Shown here: positions 6,401 to 14,242 of the stretch, piece after piece
Position numbering within the stretch: the first letter of the stretch is position 1
Layout of the letters: each line of letters begins with the position of its first letter
From: Kmv34 sp964524965
Lineage (GTDB): Bacteria; Aerophobota; Aerophobia; Aerophobales; B3-G15
NCBI GenBank assembly: GCA_964524965.1
Contig: CAZGDY010000025.1
Coordinates: forward strand, 1-17,162
DNA length: 17,162 nt
Reading direction: 5' to 3'
Translations under genes and position numbers: made by a program
Notes under the pieces: generated by a model
What the model was told of the DNA's origin: nothing
Database searches by the model: none
Seen by the model: the letters and a program-made list of their open reading frames with translations, nothing else

Positions 6401-8014
6401 TATAGAGAAGTTTTTACTGGGTCTGTATTCAATTCTTCCTCCCAGAAAAGTAGCCTCTCCTCCCATAATAGGTGCCCACTCATATTCTACCCTTATCTCA
6501 GTATCAGAATCTATCAAATTGGGGTCCAAAAAGCTCAAATATCCAGAAGGATAATCAATAACATAATCCTCATCCCGGGTAAGAAGCCTCTCATCCACAT
6601 AAACCCTCTCACTTTCCGGTATTATATCGGGACGAAGAAGATAAATATCTACACTATGAGCGTATTCCGTGTAAAGAATATAACGATGTAAAGAGGTAGG
6701 AGGGTAAGCTTCAGGAAAAGGTTTATAGTAAACCTCAGCAGTTACAGGTGTGAGCGGCTTAACAATTTGAGCTATACCAAAATCAAAATCTATCTTCACC
6801 TCATAGTCCGGATACCCTCCTGGATTTTTCCAGTCATAAACAATTTCCCCGGCCAGATTCTTAATTCGAAAAACAAAATCATCTTGATTTATTTTCTGCG
6901 AACCAAGGTAGTACCAATTCCAAAATCTGTATCTATAATATTTCTCATCAGGCCCTTTCATCATCATATGATAGTTGTAGCCTGAAGAAGGGTCTGGGTG
7001 AGGGTTTCCTCCTGAATCCTTGTAAGATAAAGCAACAACCCACTGCTCGCTAATTGATTTATTAAACTTTATAATTCCTTTTGGATAATCTACAATATAA
7101 TCCTGCCCTGCATACTGACGGTTAAAATAACCGGTGTAGGCTGAATCACCGGATACAGGCTCAATAGTCATTTTAGTTGCTGTCTGATTATTGCTCCCAT
7201 CCTGGTCGTCAATCCAAACTTCTACTGAACCTTGGGTGTAGGAAAAAGGACCAAAAAACTCCGAAGGATATTTTTCTTCCTGGTCAAAGAAAACTTTAAA
7301 GTAAGTCCTTTTTATATAACTTATATCAGGTATTTCTTTCTCTTCAGTGGTAGTTTTTCCTGTAAAATTTTTTTCCTCTGATATCCCCCTGGTTAAAGAA
7401 CCAATCCCGGTAAAATAAAAATCTTTCCATTTTGCCTTAAGTCTTACCCCGAAAAGAGATTTATCATAAGAGGTAAAGTGGGTTCTGGGAATAGAAAGGT
7501 AAATATCTCCCAGGGCAACTTCCTGAATTATTTCATCTTCATCCCCTTTGTAAACAAGACTTACTTTTTGCTGCTCCGTTCTGGGAGCTGTATCATCATA
7601 ATCTAAATTAACTGTTATCTTTCTTCCTATTTTCCCGCTGGCTTTAATTTGTAGCTTCTGGTCGATTTCAGTAGATGAGGTTGGTTTATCTTCCTCTGAG
7701 ATTGGATTAAGATAATTGTAATAAGTGTACTTTATTCCTATTACCTTTTTGCCCCTGATTGTAAGGTGAGAATTAAAAGGAAGAGACGTATCAATTATTC
7801 CTGCTTTATAAGAGGAGACAAGGGAGGGAGAAACATCAGAATAATCTAAATTCCAGAAATTATATCCGGAATAAAGGATTCTCTGGGTGCCTTCCCAAAA
7901 ACCAAGATAGGTAGTCTCACCCAGATTGGCAAGTAAAAATTGAGGAAGAGAAAGAAAAAATAAAACAAATAAAACAAAAAATAAACCTAATTTCCAGTTT
8001 AATTTTTTACCCAT
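3494..8014 (-). CDS. SprA-like giant outer-membrane beta-barrel protein (T9SS translocon-like)
   Basis: 1506 residues up to a TAA at 3494-3496; about 1590 if the 86-codon in-frame extension belongs to it. A signal peptide is clear (KK near residue 3, hydrophobic core 9-28, probable cleavage after LLA at 27-29). N-terminal SprA-type blocks follow: FGVRLKAKWKDFYFTGIGSL (188-207), YIKRTYFKVFF (233-243), VEVWIDD (264-270), DYIVDYPKGIIKFNK (305-319), LLTRDEDYVIDYPSGYLSFL (477-496) and FLGGRIEYRPSKNFSIGSTY (523-542). Two jelly-roll-like regions lie at about 670-860 and 910-1020; the first is interrupted by acidic DxDxDG repeats (726-782). Strand-rich barrel sequence follows. In Bacteroidota, SprA is the 36-strand outer-membrane translocon of type IX secretion and is about 2400 residues, so this is a shorter relative. 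Whether it secretes proteins is unknown: no other T9SS gene is in the window. Start: ATG at 8014 with AAGG 7 nt upstream. It lies 63 nt after hisD, same strand. Confidence 0.82.
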   Translation of the reverse strand: MGKKLNWKLGLFFVLFVLFFLSLPQFLLANLGETTYLGFWEGTQRILYSGYNFWNLDYSDVSPSLVSSYKAGIIDTSLPFNSHLTIRGKKVIGIKYTYYNYLNPISEEDKPTSSTEIDQKLQIKASGKIGRKITVNLDYDDTAPRTEQQKVSLVYKGDEDEIIQEVALGDIYLSIPRTHFTSYDKSLFGVRLKAKWKDFYFTGIGSLTRGISEEKNFTGKTTTEEKEIPDISYIKRTYFKVFFDQEEKYPSEFFGPFSYTQGSVEVWIDDQDGSNNQTATKMTIEPVSGDSAYTGYFNRQYAGQDYIVDYPKGIIKFNKSISEQWVVALSYKDSGGNPHPDPSSGYNYHMMMKGPDEKYYRYRFWNWYYLGSQKINQDDFVFRIKNLAGEIVYDWKNPGGYPDYEVKIDFDFGIAQIVKPLTPVTAEVYYKPFPEAYPPTSLHRYILYTEYAHSVDIYLLRPDIIPESERVYVDERLLTRDEDYVIDYPSGYLSFLDPNLIDSDTEIRVEYEWAPIMGGEATFLGGRIEYRPSKNFSIGSTYLSQAATPSKKIPALGSSPISHQIWEADLHLDFEPNLGSLWGGDFPLKVLFSGEISQSNINSNTFGAGMLEDFSDSKVEDFLSLGKDAWKLGSKPLSVDPNARDKVIISDETLAGEEVNPSWSSDEITILDLTYDFGSGESWDSVIYSISSVGKDYSHMKYLEVWTDQISDDIEVYLDIGLVSEDVDGDGELDSEDENSDGVLNLGEDTGIVMNFPSGEEVIGADNGELDTEDLDRDEILDTTESFSTYFLSDDYKEATSTGWYKYTISLEDDVFAGQSWDEVKTLVKNIRLWAKGSEFSGAIKFAKIGIFGDRWEISDPDAIKIKGVDNYDDFDFPNPFENPDFYSYYENMYGDARTSEGKWRKETALSISGQTGYIQETFTSTKSFADYRQINFWLYQTSGEGELDFKFGSDVDTSFYSYTLPLSSVTTDSWVKVQIPFFNSQLEAVGSPTFREINQIRIELNGVLDFSPLYVDDIYLSEVYEESGLAQRYLLKTDWSKYFTLSAEYKKIDPPFSVIGGSTTNDVLELKKVDFSSSYLNFLPFAYSRSEEYTSTLTTQGTDLIVLEKDKALKKSQSYSLGFRLRSWPILTFKSSDTISDYFSEKPPEKTYEDVYDLSYNYSVPLKFALLPSNISTSFQLKKSGEEVEGTSSSTDITRKGSITLPFQPLPNMVLKTSYSQSDTSRSENEAEELPKLRSKDLSFNLQASFFRLTPKVDFKSKCTEEEFSISDPAQRKVSTNLDLSCTLPFRPASFVKIPEIFSTLGWYLSFNLKREGVYENTTSPLGLSSQFAFARFNLFDGEEKLWFEKRAFSVRQNWQPFSYLKTTISYGREEEDRTESGTPFVIRVESWPVVQCKLNLNHAPFFIDRLFQMFFSSSDLVLDYSRKNTLKEQISTTISYQPSLSWRGIFKKPRNLSLTYSYKTSIHNQKTYPGSEVEQELSFTHQLKLSHSYSTYISWGTRIP
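5669..5839 (-). other. Acidic Ca-binding-type repeats within the SprA-like protein
   Basis: Residues 726-782 read DVDGDGELDSED, then NSDGVLNLGEDTG and DTEDLDRDEILDT: DxDxDG loops like those of dockerin, EF-hand or thrombospondin type 3 repeats. They sit inside the first jelly-roll-like region, predicted to be outside the cell or in the extracellular cap. Calcium binding is inferred from the motif pattern only. Confidence 0.7.
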
Positions 8015-8077
8015 AAAATTGCCTTAATTTCTTATGATACAAAATATGAGGCCTGTTGACAAGAAGAAGAGAATAAA

Positions 8078-9400
8078 TTACTGGTTTGGTCCTTCAATTT
8101 TCCCTCGGGCTTCAATGGATTTTATGTGAGCTGGTAAACTCTCCTGACGAGCAAGATGGGATATAGGTTCTTTTATGACAGCAAGAGCTTGAGAGGTAAG
8201 TTTCTGGTAAGTTATTCTTTTAAGAAAGCTATTTACTGACAGTCCCGAGGAAAATCTTGCCGCCCCTCCAGTGGGAAGAATATGGTTACACCCGCTAAAA
8301 TAATCCCCGACAGCAACAGGTGAAAAAGGTCCCAAAAAAACAGAACCGGCACTTTTTACAAGAGGAAGAATTGTTTCAGCATTCTCAGTTATAATTTCAA
8401 GATGCTCTGGAGCAAATTTGTTAGTAAAATCTATGGCCTCTTTTAAGGTATCTACAAGAAGAATTAATCCATTATTCTTAAGAGAAGAACGAATTATTTT
8501 CCCTCTTTGAATATTTTTTATTTTTTCCTCTATTTTATCATAAACCTTCCAGGCTAAATTTTTTGAAGTTGTTACCAGCAAACACCAGGATTTCTCATCA
8601 TGTTCAGCCTGAGCTAACATATCCCATAAAATATGAGAAGAAGAAGCAGAATCATCAGCTATAATTAATACCTCGCTGGGACCAGCTGGACAATCAATTT
8701 TTATCTTGCCGAGAGAGGCCAGATACATTTTGGCACAGGTAACATATATGTTTCCTGGACCTGCTATAACATCAACTCCAGGACAAGTTTCGGTTCCATA
8801 GGCAAGAGCAGCAATTGCTTGGGGCCCCCCTATATTAATAAGAATATTAGCACCAGCAATATCCGCTGCAACTATAACTTCCTCCTTCATCTCTGCTTCA
8901 GATGAAGGAGGACTGCAAACTACTACTTCTCCTACCCCCGCCAATTTAGCGGGAGTACACCCCATTATTGCGCTAGAAGGATAACTTGCTTTTCCCCCAG
9001 GAACATATACTCCCGCTCTTTCCACAGGAACAAACCTTTGCCCTAAGGTAAGAGCACCAGGCATGTCCTTAGTCATAGACCATTCCTTGGGGATTTGATG
9101 ATAATGAAAATCTTTCACCTGTTGATGCATTTTCTCTAAGGAATTAATCAATAAAGGCGAAACTCTTTTGTAAGCTTTTTTGATCTTATCTTTTGTAACT
9201 ATTAAGGAATCAGAAGAAAGTTTAACTTTATCAAATTTTTCAGTAAAGTTTAAAAGTGCGTCATCGCCTTTTTCTCTTACCTCGTTTATTATGGAAATTA
9301 CTTGGGAAAGGATTTCCTGAGTTTGGAAATTAGATCTTTGAATCAGTCTTTGGTATTCTTGGTCGGCTAACTCTTTCAATTTTATCGGTGCTCTCAACAA
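8078..9400 (-). CDS. hisD: Histidinol dehydrogenase
   Basis: Catalyses the last two oxidations of histidine synthesis (L-histidinol to L-histidine, two NAD+) in the cytoplasm, as a Zn-dependent homodimer. 440 residues, normal length. Family blocks are VERAGVYVPGGKASYPSSA (126-144), GPGNIYVTCAK (214-224), LAQAEHDEKS (262-271), KFAPEHLEI (328-336) and GDYFSGCNHILPTGG (365-379). By comparison with E. coli HisD, Gln264, His267, Asp366 and His425 match the zinc ligands, and Glu332/His333 match the catalytic pair, so it should be active. The start is TTG. AAGGAG (9404-9409) ends only 3 nt before the TTG at 9400 but 6 nt before a second in-frame TTG at 9397, which may be the real start. No other his gene is in the window. 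It lies 120 nt after mtaB on the same strand; that AT-rich spacer has no convincing terminator. Confidence 0.97.
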   Translation of the reverse strand: MLRAPIKLKELADQEYQRLIQRSNFQTQEILSQVISIINEVREKGDDALLNFTEKFDKVKLSSDSLIVTKDKIKKAYKRVSPLLINSLEKMHQQVKDFHYHQIPKEWSMTKDMPGALTLGQRFVPVERAGVYVPGGKASYPSSAIMGCTPAKLAGVGEVVVCSPPSSEAEMKEEVIVAADIAGANILINIGGPQAIAALAYGTETCPGVDVIAGPGNIYVTCAKMYLASLGKIKIDCPAGPSEVLIIADDSASSSHILWDMLAQAEHDEKSWCLLVTTSKNLAWKVYDKIEEKIKNIQRGKIIRSSLKNNGLILLVDTLKEAIDFTNKFAPEHLEIITENAETILPLVKSAGSVFLGPFSPVAVGDYFSGCNHILPTGGAARFSSGLSVNSFLKRITYQKLTSQALAVIKEPISHLARQESLPAHIKSIEARGKIEGPNQ

Positions 9401-9520
9401 CTTCTCCTTAATTTATTTGGCATTAAGATTTTAGCACAAATCCTATAATTTTAAAATCATTACCAAAATCAAAAATCTAACCAATTTTATTTTTTTTAAA
9501 AAAACATTCATTTAAGCTTG

Positions 9521-10864
9521 TTATAACTTTCCCAGAGTATATCCTGGCTCAGCTTGAATTATTTTTACCGGAACAATCTTCCCCTTCAATTGGTCTGAAA
9601 AAGGGGGTGGAATAAAAACCTTTATATAGTTGTGAGTATAACCGGTAAAATAGCCGCTTCTGGAATCCCTTTCACTTTCAATTAATACGGGCAGATTTTT
9701 CCCAATAAATTTGCTTATAAACTCTTGGGAAAGCTTTATTGATAGACTTTTAAGCTTCGCCGCTCTTTCTTTTTTTATTTTTTCTGGAACCTGTAGCCTC
9801 ATATGAGAAGCGGGAGTCTCAGAACGAGAGGAAAAACGAAATATATGGAGGCGATGAAATCCAACTTCTTCTACGAAGCGCAAAGTCTCGTAAAAATTAT
9901 CTTCTTTTTCCCCTGGAAATCCCACAATTACATCGCCGGTTACACCAAGATCAGGGATTTTCTTTCTGAAGTTTTCCACTAAAACCTCAACCTGAGAACT
10001 TCTATAACTTCGCCCCATTCTTCTTAACACCTGGTTATCGCCACTTTGAAAAGCAAGATGAAGATGAGGACAAAACAAAGAAGATGTCGCCATTAAATCA
10101 ATAAGCTTTTCTGAGATAAGATGGGGCTCCAAAGAACCAAGTCTTATCCTCATTTTCCCAGCAAAATCCAATTTTTTTAGCAGTGTTTCTAAAAGAGAAA
10201 CGAGGGATGTGGGAGGGTTTAAATCCCTGCCATAAAGAGCAAAATTTACTCCATTTAAAACTATTTCCCGATAATCCGCCTTGATTAAAGATTGAATTTC
10301 TAAAATAATTTTTTCCGGACTTTTGCTATTAATACTGCTTCCCCTAACATAGGGAATTCTGCAAAAACTACAAAATTGATCACACCCATCCTCTACTTTA
10401 ATGAAAGCTCTGTCGTGGTGGGAAAAACCATGAATAGTAAAATCAGGATTAGAAAGGTTATTGGGAGAAAGAATTGTATCAATTTTCAGCTTATCGACAT
10501 TTTTAACTAACTTAATTCGAGAAACATCTTTTTCTTTCAAGAATTTAAAAAAGTAGTCCTGGAGATAGGCTTTATTTACATGGTTTTCATTCGAAGCCCT
10601 TTTTACCTTTTCTGAAGTGACTTCTGTCAGACAACCGGTGACAAAAACTTGAGATTGATTATTCCTCTTTAAAGCTTGCTTTATAAGATTTATTGATTTT
10701 TTATCAGCATTTTCCGTAACGGTACAGGTATTTATGATATAAACCTCAGCCCGAGAAGAAAAAGGAACTGACTGGTATCCTGCTTTTTCAAACCTTTCCC
10801 TTATCACCTGGGTCTCGTACTGATTAACCTTACACCCTACCGTGGCTAAAGCTACCCGTGCCAT
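9521..10864 (-). CDS. mtaB: tRNA t6A37 methylthiotransferase MtaB
   Basis: Radical-SAM methylthiotransferase that converts N6-threonylcarbamoyladenosine at position 37 of ANN-decoding tRNAs to its 2-methylthio form. 447 residues. The N-terminal UPF0004 domain carries cluster cysteines Cys11 (TVGCKVN), Cys47 (NTCTVT) and Cys78 (VTGCLTE). The radical-SAM motif CDQFCSFC is at 161-168, followed by RIPYVRG. HLHLAFQSGDNQVLRRMGR (the family usually has HLHxPLQSG) and VIVGFPGE follow, and a TRAM-like domain ends the chain. The opening ATVGCKVNQYET is typical of MtaB rather than MiaB or RimO. The ATG at 10864 has a GAGAG Shine-Dalgarno 4 nt upstream. It begins 30 nt after dnaJ. In Firmicutes mtaB also follows dnaJ, with prmA and rsmE between; those two are absent here. 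Confidence 0.95.
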   Translation of the reverse strand: MARVALATVGCKVNQYETQVIRERFEKAGYQSVPFSSRAEVYIINTCTVTENADKKSINLIKQALKRNNQSQVFVTGCLTEVTSEKVKRASNENHVNKAYLQDYFFKFLKEKDVSRIKLVKNVDKLKIDTILSPNNLSNPDFTIHGFSHHDRAFIKVEDGCDQFCSFCRIPYVRGSSINSKSPEKIILEIQSLIKADYREIVLNGVNFALYGRDLNPPTSLVSLLETLLKKLDFAGKMRIRLGSLEPHLISEKLIDLMATSSLFCPHLHLAFQSGDNQVLRRMGRSYRSSQVEVLVENFRKKIPDLGVTGDVIVGFPGEKEDNFYETLRFVEEVGFHRLHIFRFSSRSETPASHMRLQVPEKIKKERAAKLKSLSIKLSQEFISKFIGKNLPVLIESERDSRSGYFTGYTHNYIKVFIPPPFSDQLKGKIVPVKIIQAEPGYTLGKL

Positions 10865-10894
10865 AATTCTCTCTTAATTGTTGAGGTCAGATCT

Positions 10895-12040
10895 TTACCC
10901 CCAAATTTTACGGAAAAACTCTTTTATTTTAGGTTGGCCACTATCTTTGCTAAGCTCGTCAAACTTTTTTAGAAGCTGCTTTTGTTCCAGGGTAAGATTC
11001 ACCGGGGTTTCGATTATAACTTTTACCAATTGACTACCTTTTCCGATAGAGTGAAGATGGGGAACTCCTTTGCCTCGCAAACGAAATATTTTGCTACTTT
11101 GGGTTCCTGCCGGTATTTTAAGTTTCACCTTCCCATTGAGAGTAGGAATTGAAATTTCTCCTCCTAAAGCAGCAAGGGCAAAACTAATAGGAACTTCCAC
11201 TATTATATCATCCCCTTTTCTAAAAAAAAGAGAATGGGGCTTAACTCTTATGGAAACAAATAAATCTCCCGATGGTCCACCTTCAACTCCTGCTTCTCCT
11301 TCTCCCCTTAATCTCAGAGTAGTACCACTATCAACACCAGCAGGAATATTTACTCTCATCTTTTTTGTTTTTCTTACTCTACCTTTCCCCTGACATTCTC
11401 GACAAGGATGACGAATGATTCTACCTTTCCCCTGACATTGAGTGCAGGTACGAGTAAAAGCAAAAAATCCCTGTTTCGTTTGAATATACCCAGTCCCTCC
11501 ACAACCAGGACAACTCTCAGCATTATGCCCTGGCTCAACCCCGTTGCCACCACAACGAGAACAAGCATCATAACGAGCAAGAGAAATTCTTTTCTCAGCT
11601 CCCTTTACGGCCTCTTCAAAATCTATCTGGAGATTATACTGAAGGGAAGCTCCTATTTGAGTTCTCCTTCCTGACCTGGTTGTAGTTCCAGAAAAAAAGT
11701 CCCCGAATGGACTCCCTCCAAAAGACTCTCCCCGACCAAATACCTCTTCAAATATCTTGAAGGGATCAAAACCGCTAAATCCACCAGTTCCAGCTCCTGC
11801 ACCTGTTTCTGCTTCAAGCCCGGCATGACCAAATTGATCATAAATTTTCCTCTTATCAGGGTCTGAGAGAATTTTGTAAGCTTCAGCTATTTGCTTAAAT
11901 TTCGCTTCAGCTTGTTTAGAATTATCAGGATTCCTATCCGGGTGATGCTTTACAGCAAGACGACGATAAGCCTTTTTTATCTTTTCAGGAGAGCTATCTT
12001 TTGACACTCCTAAAATCTCATAGTAATCTCTTTTAGCCAC
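10895..12040 (-). CDS. dnaJ: Chaperone protein DnaJ (Hsp40)
   Basis: Co-chaperone that delivers unfolded clients to DnaK and stimulates its ATPase. 381 residues, full length, class A. J domain at 1-70 with the HPD tripeptide at 33-35; Gly/Phe-rich region about 76-118; zinc-finger region with four CxxCxGxG motifs at Cys160/163, 177/180, 199/202 and 213/216; C-terminal substrate-binding domains to 381. The start is GTG at 12040 with GGTGGG 5 nt upstream; the overlapping upstream ATG is out of frame. It lies 134 nt after dnaK in the same direction, with a hairpin in the spacer. Nothing is missing or unusual in the protein. Confidence 0.98.
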   Translation of the reverse strand: MAKRDYYEILGVSKDSSPEKIKKAYRRLAVKHHPDRNPDNSKQAEAKFKQIAEAYKILSDPDKRKIYDQFGHAGLEAETGAGAGTGGFSGFDPFKIFEEVFGRGESFGGSPFGDFFSGTTTRSGRRTQIGASLQYNLQIDFEEAVKGAEKRISLARYDACSRCGGNGVEPGHNAESCPGCGGTGYIQTKQGFFAFTRTCTQCQGKGRIIRHPCRECQGKGRVRKTKKMRVNIPAGVDSGTTLRLRGEGEAGVEGGPSGDLFVSIRVKPHSLFFRKGDDIIVEVPISFALAALGGEISIPTLNGKVKLKIPAGTQSSKIFRLRGKGVPHLHSIGKGSQLVKVIIETPVNLTLEQKQLLKKFDELSKDSGQPKIKEFFRKIWG

Positions 12041-12090
12041 TTAAACCCACCATATGTAATAGTTTAACTTCTCTAAAGAACTTCTTTCAC

Positions 12091-12128
12091 TTTCCTAAGA
12101 AATATTTCAACAACTCTTTTTTAGGAAA
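12091..12128 (-). other. Inverted repeat (hairpin) between dnaK and dnaJ
   Basis: TTTCCTAA (12091-12098) pairs perfectly with TTAGGAAA (12121-12128). After one mismatch (A-C in the minus-strand transcript) three further pairs extend the stem towards a 14-nt loop. No U-run follows on the minus strand, so it does not look like an intrinsic terminator. It may be an mRNA processing or stabilising structure that sets DnaK:DnaJ ratio, as hairpins in other chaperone operons do. The function is inferred. Confidence 0.45.
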
Positions 12129-12174
12129 ATTTACCTGTTAGCTGCTCATAATTATTGATCCCTACAAAGTCAGA

Positions 12175-14109
12175 CTAATCCTCTACCTTATAGTCAGCAT
12201 CTGTTATATTCTCTTCTGCTTGCTCTTGTTCTTCCCCCTCTTTCTTTTCTTCTTTTTCCTGGGAAGTTGTTGCCTCACCTGCCTTTTGGGAAGCTTCCTG
12301 ATAGGCAGCCTGACCTAATTTTTGAGAAACCTGACCAAGTTTTGTTATTTTATCTCGAATAAGTTCGACATCCTCTCCACTAATAGCTTTTTTCAAATCC
12401 TCAATAGCATCCTGGATTTGCTTTTTCTCCGCATCATTTACTTTGTCTTCATATTCTTTTAAAGCCTTTTCCGTAGCGTAGATGATATTATCAGCTTGGT
12501 TTTTTATTTCTATCAAATCTTTGCGCTTTTTATCCTCTTCAGCATGTTCCTCAGCTTCATGAACCATTTTCTCTTTCTCTTCTTCCGAAAGGGCTCCTGA
12601 TTCCCTGATAGTAATGCTTTGCTCTTTATTTGTAGCCTTATCTTTAGCATTAACATTAACAATCCCGTTAGCATCTATGTCAAAACTCACTTCAATTTGA
12701 GGAACGCCTCGAGGAGCAGGAGGTAAACCAGTAAGCTGAAATCTCCCCAGGGTTCGATTATCCTGGGCCATACTCCTTTCCCCCTGAAGAACATGAATAT
12801 CAACAGCCATCTGACTGTCAGTAGCAGTGGTGAATACCTTACTCGCTTTGGTGGGAATAGTGGTATTTTTTTCAATTAACTTCGTAAAAACGCTTCCTAA
12901 GGTTTCAATCCCCAGAGATAAAGGTGTAACATCTAAAAGGAGCATATCCTTTACTTCTCCGGCAAGAACTCCTCCCTGAATAGCAGCACCCATGGCTACA
13001 ACTTCATCTGGATTAACTGCTTTATTAGCCTCTTTTCCAAAGAATTTCTGCACCGCCTCCTGAACCTTAGGCATACGAGTTTGCCCTCCCACCAGAACCA
13101 CCTCAGCTATATCGGAAGCACTAAGTTTAGCATCAGTAAGAGCTTGCTGACAAGGCTTAAGAGTTCTTTCAATTAAATCCTCAGTAAGCTGTTCCAGTTT
13201 AGCCCTGGTTAAACTCATAGTTAAATGCTTAGGGCCAGATTGGTCAGCGGTTATAAAGGGAAGATTAATTTGGGTTTCCACAGTGGAGGATAACTCACAC
13301 TTGGCTTTTTCTGCACTCTCTTTGAGTCTTTGTAGAGCCATCTTGTCTTGGCAAAGATCTATTCTATTTTCCTTCTGAAAAGTGTCAGCTATCCAATCCA
13401 CAATCTTTTGATCAAAATCATCTCCCCCAAGGTAAGTATCCCCATTAGTAGATAAGACTTCCACTACATTATCTCCCACATCGAGAATGGAAATATCGAA
13501 AGTACCTCCTCCTAAATCATAAACAACAATTTTTTTTTCTCCCTTCTTATCAAATCCATAAGCCATGGCAGCAGCGGTAGGTTCATTGATGATACGCTCC
13601 ACCTTAAATCCGGCAACAGACCCGGCATCCTTGGTAGCTTGCCGCTGAGCGTCATTAAAATAAGCAGGTACAGTAATCACCGCCCGGGTAACTTCCTCAC
13701 CTAAGTAATCCTCAGCAATTTGTTTCATTTTTTGTAAAACCCTGGCTGATATTTCCTGAGGCAAAAATGTATTCCGACTGAGCTTTATAGCAGCCCTTCC
13801 TTGAGAATCAGAAACTATTTTGTAAGAAACTTTTTTCTGAGCTTCTTTAATAGCTTCATCCTCATATTTTCTCCCTACAATCCTTTTGGCAGAATAAATA
13901 GTATTTTCAGGATTGGTAACGGCCTGCCTTTTAGCAGGACCACCAACAAGCATCTCTCCCTTATCAGTGAAAGCCACCACAGAAGGAGTAGTACGAGAAC
14001 CTTCTTGGTTTGGAATTACTTTAGACTCGCTCCCCTCCATTACCGCAACACAAGAGTTGGTGGTACCAAGATCTATACCAATTATTTTATTACTAACTTT
14101 TTTTGCCAC
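12175..14109 (-). CDS. dnaK: Chaperone protein DnaK (Hsp70)
   Basis: ATP-dependent folding chaperone of the cytoplasm that works with DnaJ and GrpE. 644 residues, normal length. The ATPase domain has the phosphate-1 motif GIDLGTTNSC at 11-20, the phosphate-2 motif DLGGGTFD from Asp198, and VVLVGGQTRMP at 337-347. The hydrophobic interdomain linker VKDMLLLDV is at 386-394, followed by the substrate-binding domain (TPLSLGIETLG). The Gln/Glu-rich tail ends NITDADYKVED, the bacterial type, without the eukaryotic EEVD end. The start is GTG at 14109 with a perfect AAGGAGG (plus 14116-14122) 6 nt upstream, predicting strong translation. It lies 133 nt after grpE and 134 nt before dnaJ, same strand. 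Confidence 0.99.
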   Translation of the reverse strand: MAKKVSNKIIGIDLGTTNSCVAVMEGSESKVIPNQEGSRTTPSVVAFTDKGEMLVGGPAKRQAVTNPENTIYSAKRIVGRKYEDEAIKEAQKKVSYKIVSDSQGRAAIKLSRNTFLPQEISARVLQKMKQIAEDYLGEEVTRAVITVPAYFNDAQRQATKDAGSVAGFKVERIINEPTAAAMAYGFDKKGEKKIVVYDLGGGTFDISILDVGDNVVEVLSTNGDTYLGGDDFDQKIVDWIADTFQKENRIDLCQDKMALQRLKESAEKAKCELSSTVETQINLPFITADQSGPKHLTMSLTRAKLEQLTEDLIERTLKPCQQALTDAKLSASDIAEVVLVGGQTRMPKVQEAVQKFFGKEANKAVNPDEVVAMGAAIQGGVLAGEVKDMLLLDVTPLSLGIETLGSVFTKLIEKNTTIPTKASKVFTTATDSQMAVDIHVLQGERSMAQDNRTLGRFQLTGLPPAPRGVPQIEVSFDIDANGIVNVNAKDKATNKEQSITIRESGALSEEEKEKMVHEAEEHAEEDKKRKDLIEIKNQADNIIYATEKALKEYEDKVNDAEKKQIQDAIEDLKKAISGEDVELIRDKITKLGQVSQKLGQAAYQEASQKAGEATTSQEKEEKKEGEEQEQAEENITDADYKVED

Positions 14110-14115
14110 TTAAAT

Positions 14116-14122
14116 CCTCCTT
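14116..14122 (-). promoter_or_regulatory. Strong Shine-Dalgarno of dnaK
   Basis: AAGGAGG on the minus strand, 6 nt before the GTG at 14109. It is the strongest ribosome binding site in the window and fixes the GTG start. Confidence 0.9.
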
Positions 14123-14165
14123 GATTATGTTGGTACTTACAAAATAGCTTAATAATTTCGTGATC

Positions 14166-14189
14166 TAAACTTCAAATTATAAACTCAAA
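14166..14189. repeat. AT-rich heptad-phased tract upstream of dnaK
   Basis: A 24-bp tract with AAA recurring every 7 bases (ctAAAct, tcAAAtt, atAAAct). It matches a second tract at 14969-14992 at 20 of 24 positions, all four differences being C/T changes. It lies 57 bp upstream of the dnaK start. Possible curved DNA or a dispersed low-complexity repeat. Confidence 0.6.
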
Positions 14190-14242
14190 ATTCTGTGGTA
14201 GTGCTGTGTAACTATTTTACATTATTTAGGCGTATCTTAAAC

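Noticed and set aside
14141..14218. AAAATAG / CTATTTT pairing between grpE and dnaK
   Set aside because: Seven A/T-rich pairs over a loop of about 64 nt is within what chance gives in this composition.
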